This document shows, piece by piece, positions 1 through 4,830 of a stretch of 12,429 nucleotides of DNA. The notes beneath the pieces were generated by a model. That model made no database searches. It was not told where the DNA came from and saw nothing but the letters and a program-made list of their open reading frames with translations. A program made the position numbers and the translations under genes. The DNA is from Deltaproteobacteria bacterium (GTDB taxonomy: Bacteria; Desulfobacterota_D; UBA1144; Nemesobacterales; N074bin48): NCBI GenBank assembly GCA_004356685.1, contig SMWS01000039.1, positions 1 through 12,429 of the forward strand, in the 5' to 3' direction. Positions within the stretch are counted from its first letter, which is position 1, and every line of letters starts with the position of its first letter.

Positions 1-639
1 ACCCTTATAAGACTTCCAGGTATCGGTGTATATATTACTCTGTAAAACAATTCTTCCCTTTATTATATCCTGAAGAGTTTTCTTTTTTGCATCACTTATA
101 AATTCCACATACACTGTCCCATTTCTCTGATAAAACCCAAATACGGGTTGTAGTAGTGTTTTTGCGCCTCTCCCACCCTTTACTGCATTTACTTTTCTAT
201 AATACTCCCTGTTTTTCTTCCTCCTGTTCTTAAACTTAGGTCCCACATAGGTTTCATCTATCTCTACTGTTCCAAACACCGTTTTAATCGTATTTTCTTC
301 ATACTCATAAATTGCTTTTCTTACTGTTGTAAAACACCTATGTACTAGTTTTTGTGATATTTGAGTCTCTTTTGCAGTCCTGTTAGCTGTAAAACCATAT
401 ACAAACCACCATAGTAATTCATACCATATATCAAAGGAAACCCTGCTTTGTTTTAGATATGTATTTGTTCTAAGTGAAAAACGAAAATGACATTTTGAGC
501 ATTCATATCTTCGGTCACCAAGCTTATATAAAACCCTTGATCTACAACTCTTACATACCCTGTTTTTGCCATATTTTGCGTGTGAAAAAAATCGTGATAT
601 TTTTCCCTCTGTTAATTGAACTGAATACCGCTTTATCAT
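1..639 (-). CDS. IS1595-family (ISXO2-like) DDE transposase, C-terminus beyond the window
   Basis: My own minus-strand translation is open from an ATG at 639 (in-frame stop just upstream) to base 1, giving 213 residues without a stop. An N-terminal zinc ribbon is visible as C29-x2-C32 and C47-x2-C50. A helical, Trp-rich stretch (about 69-82) follows, then the start of the ISXO2-like catalytic domain: VEIDETYVG with D128, the GGRGAKT segment near 155-161, and IYTDTWKSYKG with D206. D128 and D206 would be the first two acidic catalytic residues; the third lies outside the window. The family moves IS DNA by cut-and-paste or copy-based transposition. Nothing seen so far is broken, so this may be an intact IS. 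A TATAAT-like hexamer at 651-656 on the minus strand lies 11 bases before the ATG, but its -35 is poor. I could not define the terminal repeat with only one end visible. Confidence 0.88.
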   Translation of the reverse strand, partial: MIKRYSVQLTEGKISRFFSHAKYGKNRVCKSCRSRVLYKLGDRRYECSKCHFRFSLRTNTYLKQSRVSFDIWYELLWWFVYGFTANRTAKETQISQKLVHRCFTTVRKAIYEYEENTIKTVFGTVEIDETYVGPKFKNRRKKNREYYRKVNAVKGGRGAKTLLQPVFGFYQRNGTVYVEFISDAKKKTLQDIIKGRIVLQSNIYTDTWKSYKG

Positions 640-1116
640 TGCTCTTTATCATTATATACTACTCCGGGTAACGTCTAATGCCCTAATTTATATATAAGTA
701 TGCATCAGCATAAAGATAATTATTAGATTGCTCATAGAGATGGTACTTGTATTTGTCTACAACGCGGAGAGTGAGTATTGGGGTCAAGCTTTTGTTGTTT
801 TGTTATTGACGGATTAGTCGTAAAATGCTTGATTCTACTCCTGGAATAAGAGAACATATTCCCCCTTTAATAATGCAGTCAACTCCGTATGTATATATAT
901 GTCCTCATTTAACAGTCTTGCTTAGGCTAGGCAGTAATTCCCGAAAGAATACGGAAAAGGTAGGTATTTCCCCAGCTGATAAGAATTAGACGGATGGTAG
1001 CAAAAGCACGTAGTGTTGATAAGGTTATAGATAACAAATTCAATGAATTTGCCTTGCCAAAACTTATCAATGCTAAAATAAAAAGCGCTTATCCGACTAA
1101 ATAGATATATCCAGTT
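640..1116. other. Intergenic stretch with no convincing gene
   Basis: This 477-base gap lies between the IS1595 transposase start and the hairpin behind the ImmA-like gene. It contains one solitary copy of the transposon end repeat (777-808), listed separately. Two short plus-strand reading frames exist, 825-989 (54 codons) and 994-1104 (36 codons, beginning MVAKARSVDKV). Neither has a ribosome binding site or a family I recognise. The second reads like protein and could be the worn tail of a lost gene. The stretch may be old insertion debris; I see no RNA gene. Confidence 0.5.
777..808 (+). repeat. Solitary diverged copy of the transposon end repeat
   Basis: The sequence begins ATTGGGGTCAAGCTTTTG and continues into TGTTTTGTTATTG. 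It matches the left inverted repeat at 1803-1828 at 23 of 26 positions in the same orientation. It matches the reverse complement of the right repeat, extended inward, at 28 of 32, including an inner TTATTG that the left repeat lacks. It lies 1 kb from the present element, on the far side of the ImmA-like gene. It is either the end of a second, decayed copy or an alternative outer end of a larger unit. Confidence 0.8.
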
Positions 1117-1148
1117 AAAGGAGTAATTTTAAAATAAATCACTCCTTT
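1117..1148 (-). terminator. Hairpin behind the ImmA-like gene, possible terminator
   Basis: AAAGGAGT (1117-1124) pairs perfectly with ACTCCTTT (1141-1148) across a 16-base AT-rich loop. The stem begins 11 bases beyond the minus-strand stop codon at 1160-1162, where a terminator would be expected. On the minus strand the stem is followed by AACTGGATATATC rather than a T-run, so intrinsic termination would be weak. It may instead protect the 3' end of the mRNA. Confidence 0.4.
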
Positions 1149-1159
1149 GAAAGTTAAAC

Positions 1160-1729
1160 TTATCTAACTTGATCTGCAACTGCTATAATATTGATTTTTT
1201 GTTGAGGTATTATTTTAATTGGGGTTTTTATATTATCTAGATGTTTTTTTGTTTCTTTTTCAAATCCCCATTCGCAGAGTAAACAAAATATAGACTCCTC
1301 CTGATTTATGTATTCTTCTTTATTCTTAACTACTAAATTGTGTTTTAGCACAATATGAGCAAGTTCGTGTGCAACCACGGCAACTGATTTGCCTAATTGC
1401 TCATTTTCAAGAGAAGGACTCAAATAAACTACAGGTACCCAGGCAGCAGATCTAAGACAGTTCTCTCCTTTATCGTGTGGGTATATTGTTGAGAAGAAAG
1501 GTATAATACCACTGGATTCGCTGTAATCTGGAATGAACCATTCAAATAAAAAGGCATATTCCTTAAGTTTTATGTAATCTTTTTCAGGTATTCTTCTCAA
1601 AACCTCCAAAATAGCGTGATGTCTTATACTATTTTCTGGAATGGGAGACGTTTCGAATCTTAAGTCACTGATAGGTAATAGATTGTCTTCCCAAACCTCT
1701 TCTAAAGAACGAAGATACTTTATACTCAT
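1160..1729 (-). CDS. ImmA/IrrE-like zinc metallopeptidase domain protein
   Basis: A 189-residue soluble protein with no signal peptide or membrane segment. HELAHIVLKH at 121-130 is a gluzincin HExxH site, with H121 and H125 as zinc ligands and E122 catalytic. An acidic patch (E144/E145) before CEWGFEKE (152-159) occupies the place of the third zinc ligand and the ExxA...WGF segment seen in ImmA/IrrE-type (COG2856-like) proteins. Known relatives cleave phage or ICE repressors (ImmA) or DdrO (IrrE), or act as toxin-like or regulatory proteases beside an XRE regulator. No helix-turn-helix partner is visible here, so the substrate is unknown. The start is well fixed by AAGGAGG seven bases upstream. 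The gene diverges from the adjacent HUH transposase and is flanked by copies of that element's end repeat, which suggests horizontal acquisition. The family is fairly sure; the function is not. Confidence 0.8.
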   Translation of the reverse strand: MSIKYLRSLEEVWEDNLLPISDLRFETSPIPENSIRHHAILEVLRRIPEKDYIKLKEYAFLFEWFIPDYSESSGIIPFFSTIYPHDKGENCLRSAAWVPVVYLSPSLENEQLGKSVAVVAHELAHIVLKHNLVVKNKEEYINQEESIFCLLCEWGFEKETKKHLDNIKTPIKIIPQQKINIIAVADQVR

Positions 1730-1736
1730 AATAGCG

Positions 1737-1743
1737 CCTCCTT
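1737..1743 (-). promoter_or_regulatory. Strong ribosome binding site of the ImmA-like gene
   Basis: On the minus strand AAGGAGG is followed by seven bases and then ATG at 1729. It fixes this start and stands out because almost none of the dcw genes in the window has a comparable site. Confidence 0.85.
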
Positions 1744-1760
1744 GAAATTATTTTTTACTT

Positions 1761-1789
1761 AATATATTAATAAGCAATTATGATGCCAA
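1761..1789 (-). promoter_or_regulatory. Sigma70-type promoter of the ImmA-like gene
   Basis: Minus-strand TTGGCA (1784-1789) and TATATT (1761-1766) are separated by exactly 17 bases. Each differs from consensus at one position. The predicted transcription start near 1754 would give a leader of about 25 bases containing the AAGGAGG site. The promoter lies just outside the left repeat of the neighbouring transposase element. Confidence 0.6.
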
Positions 1790-1802
1790 AACTTCAGAAT
1801 TA

Positions 1803-1828
1803 AATGGGGTCAGGCTTTTGTTATTTTG
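1803..1828 (+). repeat. Left inverted repeat of the HUH element
   Basis: AATGGGGTCAGGCTTTTG followed by TTATTTTG. The reverse complement of 2815-2840 is the same except for one base (T here, C there, at position 19). An ATG inside it (1804-1806) opens the transposase frame, but I do not think it is the start codon used. Confidence 0.9.
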
Positions 1829-1831
1829 CTT

Positions 1832-1860
1832 TTGGTGAATTTTTGTGGTATATTTATAAT
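1832..1860 (+). promoter_or_regulatory. Transposase promoter, predicts a leaderless mRNA
   Basis: TTGGTG (1832-1837) and a perfect TATAAT (1855-1860) are 17 bases apart. The ATG of the transposase begins at 1867, six bases after the -10, which is where transcription would normally start. There is no ribosome binding site. The mRNA would thus begin at or within a base or two of the start codon. The promoter lies inside the element, next to its left end. Confidence 0.6.
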
Positions 1861-1866
1861 CTAACT

Positions 1867-2814
1867 ATGGCTCGAAAACCAAGACTCCATGTACCGGGGG
1901 GCTTTTACCATGTGATTCTCAGGGGAAATGGAGGGCAAGATATATTCTTTTCTGTTGACGATACAAAATACTTTGAGAGTCTTGTGTCTGAAGGTATCAA
2001 GCGGTTTGGACATAGAATTCATTGTTATTGCTGGATGAAAAATCATGTTCATCTTGTGATCCAGATAGCAAACACTCCACTGTCTAAGATAATACAAAAT
2101 ATATCATTCCGCTACACGCTGTATATAAACAATAAATATAGCAGAAAAGGGCATTTATTTCATGGGAGATATAAAGCTATATTGGTTGATCCACAAAGTT
2201 ATCTTTTGCAGTTAGTGAGATACATAAACCTAAATCCGGTAAGGGCTAAAATTGTAAATAAGCCAGAGGAATATAGATGGAGCAGTTATAGGGCATACCT
2301 GGGGAAGTCCAGTTGTGATTGGCTTATTACTGATTTTGTTTTATCTTTTTTCTCAGAAAACAAGAGCGAGGCATTAAACGATTATCAGCAATTCATTGTC
2401 GATGGTTTACAGGAAGGATATAGGAAAGAGTTTAACAATGGTTCTGCGCAAGGATTAGTACTTGGTAACGATCAGTTTGTGGAAGAAGTATTGAAAGCTG
2501 CAGAATCTAAAAATGAATATCTAATAAGTATGGAAAAGATAATTACATCAGTATGTAGGAGTTTTAATATTAACAATCAAGAATTGACTTTACCAAGTAG
2601 AGCCAGAGAGATTAGTAAAATAAGGACTATCATTGCATATCTTATAATGGAATATGGAAACTGCAGTCTGACAGAGTATTGCAGGTTTATAAGACGAGAT
2701 ATATCTACGCTTAGCAATGCTGTGAGGGAGTATCGAAACAAGCTAGCGGATAATGAAGAAGAGCGGATATATTTGGCCACAGTAACAAATGAATTAGCTT
2801 TAACAGAACAATAA
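1867..2814 (+). CDS. REP-associated-type tyrosine transposase (Y1 HUH) with DnaA-like C-terminus
   Basis: From the ATG at 1867 the protein has 315 residues and starts MARKPRLHVPGGFYHV, a typical RAYT opening. The HUH metal site is NHVHL with H60 and H62. The likely nucleophile is Y119 in the conserved RYINLNPVRA segment. The Y1 domain spans about 10-145. A second region (about 244-292) resembles DnaA domain IV: SRAREISKIRTIIAYLI, then SLTEYCRFI, then RDISTLSNAVREY, close to the DnaA signature RDHSTVxxAVRK. It may bind double-stranded end DNA. The enzyme would nick and rejoin single-stranded element ends through a 5' phosphotyrosine. The frame extends upstream to an ATG at 1804, but the extra 21 residues are encoded by the terminal repeat and are unlike the family. 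The stop codon abuts the right repeat. The frame looks intact. Confidence 0.9.
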   Translation: MARKPRLHVPGGFYHVILRGNGGQDIFFSVDDTKYFESLVSEGIKRFGHRIHCYCWMKNHVHLVIQIANTPLSKIIQNISFRYTLYINNKYSRKGHLFHGRYKAILVDPQSYLLQLVRYINLNPVRAKIVNKPEEYRWSSYRAYLGKSSCDWLITDFVLSFFSENKSEALNDYQQFIVDGLQEGYRKEFNNGSAQGLVLGNDQFVEEVLKAAESKNEYLISMEKIITSVCRSFNINNQELTLPSRAREISKIRTIIAYLIMEYGNCSLTEYCRFIRRDISTLSNAVREYRNKLADNEEERIYLATVTNELALTEQ

Positions 2815-2840
2815 CAAAATAGCAAAAGCCTGACCCCATT
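2815..2840 (-). repeat. Right inverted repeat of the HUH element
   Basis: The plus strand reads CAAAATAGCAAAAGCCTGAC followed by CCCATT, the inverse of the left end with one mismatch. It starts directly after the transposase stop codon TAA (2812-2814). Going inward, the similarity to the solitary copy at 777-808 continues for six more bases (TTATTG) across the end of the gene. Confidence 0.9.
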
Positions 2841-2921
2841 ATTTATTGGGATATGGCAGGTGTTTAGGGTAAATAGTTAAAGTAATATATTAAGATTCAT
2901 TTAAATATCCCTTGTTTTGTA

Positions 2922-2934
2922 AATTGTGACAATT
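2922..2934. promoter_or_regulatory. 13-bp palindrome upstream of the mraZ promoter
   Basis: AATTGT and ACAATT are perfect inverted arms around a central G. The site lies 52 bases upstream of the mraZ -35 hexamer, in the otherwise featureless DNA between the transposon and the dcw promoter. It has the form of a dimeric regulator site, but AT-rich DNA gives such palindromes by chance and I cannot name a regulator. Confidence 0.25.
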
Positions 2935-2985
2935 AAGTTTTCATTCTAACCTCCCTAAAAAATTGATTATTTTTTAATATGCATC

Positions 2986-3014
2986 TTGACATTAGCCCCA
3001 ATTTTTTATATAGT
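2986..3014 (+). promoter_or_regulatory. Main dcw promoter (Pmra), sigma70 type
   Basis: A perfect TTGACA (2986-2991) and TATAGT (3009-3014) with a 17-base spacer. The transcription start should fall near 3020-3022, giving a leader of about 43 bases to the mraZ ATG. It is the only strong promoter I see for the cluster. The first MraZ box overlaps its -10 element. Confidence 0.85.
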
Positions 3015-3046
3015 GGTATGAAGTGGCATAGAGTGGCTTTAAGTGT
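3012..3046 (+). promoter_or_regulatory. MraZ operator: four AGTGG-type boxes at 10-bp spacing
   Basis: AGTGG occurs at 3012-3016, 3022-3026 and 3032-3036, and AGTGT at 3042-3046. All are in the same orientation with exactly 10 bases from box to box, one helical turn. Known MraZ proteins bind direct repeats of short GTGG- or TGGG-type boxes with 10-bp periodicity in front of their own gene, matching the ring-shaped MraZ oligomer. The first box shares three bases with the -10 hexamer and the rest lie in the leader, so binding should repress the operon. Confidence 0.85.
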
Positions 3047-3063
3047 ACTGATAGGTTACTAAA

Positions 3064-3510
3064 ATGTTTAGAGGAAGATATGAGCATACTATGACGGACA
3101 AGGGGAGGGTCAGTGTTCCTTCGAGATTTAGGGATCTTCTCAAAACCAAATATGAAGAGGAAACTCTCATAATAACAAACTTTAATAAGTGCCTTGCCGC
3201 TTACCCGCTTCAGGAATGGTATGAGATTGAAAATAAGGTTGCAGAGCTGCCTCAGTTTAAACAAGAAGTTATTTCATTTCTAAGATACTTAATGGGTGGT
3301 GCTGTTGAATGTCCGATAGACAGTCAGGGAAGAATCTTGATACCCCAATCCCTAAGAAGCTATGCAAGGTTGGATAAAGAAGTTGTTCTTATAGGCATGC
3401 TAAACAGATTTGAAGTATGGTCAAAAGAGGTTTGGGAAACTGAAGAGGCAGTCAAATCTTATGAAGAATTTCAGAAAAGCAGCGAAATTTTAGCTGGTCA
3501 AGGTATTTAA
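3064..3510 (+). CDS. mraZ: Transcriptional regulator MraZ
   Basis: 148 residues, the usual size. Two AbrB/SpoVT-type swapped-hairpin domains are visible. The first has DKGRVSVPSRFR at 12-23 and the second has DSQGRILIP at 86-94 followed by SLRSYA; these DxxGR(V/I)xxP loops carry the DNA-contacting arginines. MraZ forms a ring-shaped oligomer on direct repeats and usually represses its own dcw operon. Four matching boxes lie between the promoter and this gene, so autorepression is the natural reading. The start at 3064 gives the conserved MFRGRYEHTMTDKGR N-terminus, although only a weak AGG eight bases upstream serves as ribosome binding site. It is the first gene of the cluster, and rsmH begins one base after its stop codon. 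Confidence 0.97.
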   Translation: MFRGRYEHTMTDKGRVSVPSRFRDLLKTKYEEETLIITNFNKCLAAYPLQEWYEIENKVAELPQFKQEVISFLRYLMGGAVECPIDSQGRILIPQSLRSYARLDKEVVLIGMLNRFEVWSKEVWETEEAVKSYEEFQKSSEILAGQGI

Positions 3511-3511
3511 T

Positions 3512-4477
3512 ATGCTGAGTACTGCTATGAAATTAGAGCAAAACAATACTATTCATACCTCTGTTATGAAAACCGAGGTTGGGGAGTATTTAAATCCTCA
3601 GAAAAATGGCACATATGTCGATGCTACCCTCGGATTTGGAGGGCATACATTACTAATATTAGAAAAGACTGACTATACAGCAAAGGTTGTCTGTTTTGAA
3701 ATTGATAAGGATGCACTTTCAATAACCTCTGAAATGCTTTCCAATTTCAGTGAGAAACTAACATTTGTTAACAAAAATTTTACTGAACTTGAAAATGTCT
3801 TAAACGCTCTCAATTTAAATGAAGTAAACGGGGTTGTTGCTGATCTGGGATTGTCATCCTTTCAGCTGGAGCAAAGCGGCAAGGGATTTAGCTTTCAAAA
3901 AGATGAATTTTTGGATATGAGAGCAGACAGCACAACCGATGTTACAGCATTTGATCTTATAAATGATCTTTCATCTTATCAACTATCGGAAATATTCTGG
4001 AAATATGGCGAAGAAAGGTTTTCAAGGCAAATTGCAAGAGCGGTAACAAAAAGCAGGGAAGAAAAAGAAATATCCACTACACTGCAGCTTTGCAGTATCG
4101 TACAAAGTGCAATTCCCGGTAAGTTTAGACCAAAAAAAATAAATAGTTCTACAAAAGTGTTCCAGGCTCTAAGGATTGCTGTAAACAATGAACTCGCAAA
4201 CCTTGAGCTATTTCTACATAAAGCAATTAAGTGTTTGGCGGTAGGTGGGAGAATAGTGATTATTTCTTTTAATTCCCTAGAAGATAAAATTGTTAAGAAT
4301 GTTTTCAGGCAGTATTCTACAGTCTGTACCTGTCCTCCCGATTTACCCATATGCAGTTGTGGAAAAGAACCTGTACTAAAACTAATAAACAAAAGAGCTA
4401 TGAGTCCCAGTAATGATGAGGTCTCGATTAACCCCAGGAGCAGAAGTGCAAAGTTGAGGGTGGCTCAAAAAATTTAG
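3512..4477 (+). CDS. rsmH: 16S rRNA (cytosine(1402)-N(4))-methyltransferase RsmH
   Basis: RsmH (MraW) methylates N4 of C1402 in the ribosomal P site with S-adenosylmethionine. At 321 residues it has family length. Motif I is YVDATLGFGGHT (35-46), an acidic SAM contact is FEID (62-65), and motif IV is DLGLSSFQLE (111-120), followed by GKGFSFQKDEFLDMRAD (123-139). The C-terminal block ISFNSLEDKIVK (251-262) and the cysteine-rich CTCPPDLPICSC (272-283) precede NPRSRSAKLRVA (307-318). Oddities: the usual ISFHSLED reads ISFN (N254), DMRMD reads DMRAD, and the usual HPATR before FQALRIAVN reads NSSTK. The start at 3512 (TAATATG after mraZ) has no good ribosome binding site; ATG at 3527 would remove five residues. 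Coupling to mraZ translation is likely. Confidence 0.96.
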   Translation: MLSTAMKLEQNNTIHTSVMKTEVGEYLNPQKNGTYVDATLGFGGHTLLILEKTDYTAKVVCFEIDKDALSITSEMLSNFSEKLTFVNKNFTELENVLNALNLNEVNGVVADLGLSSFQLEQSGKGFSFQKDEFLDMRADSTTDVTAFDLINDLSSYQLSEIFWKYGEERFSRQIARAVTKSREEKEISTTLQLCSIVQSAIPGKFRPKKINSSTKVFQALRIAVNNELANLELFLHKAIKCLAVGGRIVIISFNSLEDKIVKNVFRQYSTVCTCPPDLPICSCGKEPVLKLINKRAMSPSNDEVSINPRSRSAKLRVAQKI

Positions 4478-4482
4478 ATAAA

Positions 4483-4830
4483 ATGCGCAGAATAAGTTCA
4501 ATGTTAAAACAAAAAATTAGTTCAAAAGAAATATTAATACTGATTTTGTTAATAGTCGGGTTTTTTATGTTTTATCTGCATACCAAGATTGAACTGATTG
4601 AAGTAGGTTATGAAATTTCAGACAATAGAAATTATAAGAAATCGTTGTTTGAAAAAAATCAGGTGTTAAAAGCTGAGTTTTTTAACCTCAAATCTCCAGA
4701 TAGGATTGAAACTCTTGCTTTAAAACAAGGGCTAATATATCCATCGCAAAAAGACATTTTGTATTCAAGTGATAATAAAAATTTAAATGCAAAAAACATA
4801 AACCCAAAAAACATAAACAATGGACAGTAA
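4483..4830 (+). CDS. ftsL: Cell division protein FtsL
   Basis: A 115-residue single-pass membrane protein between rsmH and ftsI, the classic ftsL position. A short basic N-terminus (MRRISSMLKQK) is followed by a membrane helix at about 17-32 (ILILILLIVGFFMF core) and a heptad-like helical stretch at about 35-70. The FtsL-type ending SPDRIETLALKQGLIYPSQ spans 71-89. FtsL pairs with FtsB, and together they bind and activate the FtsWI synthase at the septum, with the coiled coil in the periplasm. The last 17 residues are an Asn/Lys tail made of three five-residue repeats, KNLNA-KNINP-KNINN. The gene begins five bases after rsmH with no visible ribosome binding site, and its 3' end overlaps the ftsI start by 11 bases. 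Sequence identity in the family is low, so position and topology carry the call. Confidence 0.88.
   Translation: MRRISSMLKQKISSKEILILILLIVGFFMFYLHTKIELIEVGYEISDNRNYKKSLFEKNQVLKAEFFNLKSPDRIETLALKQGLIYPSQKDILYSSDNKNLNAKNINPKNINNGQ
4777..4821 (+). repeat. 15-bp tandem repeat at the 3' end of ftsL
   Basis: Three successive 15-base units encode KNLNA, KNINP and KNINN. The last two are nearly identical, with AAAAAACATAAAC at 4791-4803 and again at 4806-4818. The array ends on the first two bases of the ftsI ATG (4820-4822), so any unit gain or loss would lengthen or shorten FtsL in frame and change the DNA just upstream of the ftsI start. Confidence 0.8.

Larger units (their letters stand above)
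1803..2840 (+). mobile_element. HUH (Y1) transposase element with inverted ends
   Basis: A 1038-base unit bounded by inverted repeats at 1803-1828 and 2815-2840 that agree at 25 of 26 positions. It holds one gene, a REP-associated-type Y1 transposase, that fills almost all of the space: the promoter begins four bases inside the left repeat and the stop codon ends immediately before the right repeat. No target-site duplication is obvious, as expected for single-strand HUH transposition. It sits 145 bases upstream of the mraZ promoter -35 and leaves that promoter intact. RAYT genes are usually flanked by REP palindromes; here the flanks are long inverted end repeats. Confidence 0.8.

Noticed and set aside
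474..671. Plus-strand reading frame of 65 codons
   Set aside because: It is antisense to the well-supported IS1595 transposase and has no family resemblance.
1804..1866. Upstream ATG extending the transposase by 21 residues
   Set aside because: The extension is encoded by the terminal repeat and promoter, is unlike RAYT N-termini, and lacks a ribosome binding site. MARKPRLH at 1867 is the family-typical start.
2841..2985. Possible small gene or RNA between the transposon and the dcw promoter
   Set aside because: Only short AT-rich frames with stops and no stable hairpin beyond the 13-bp palindrome were seen.
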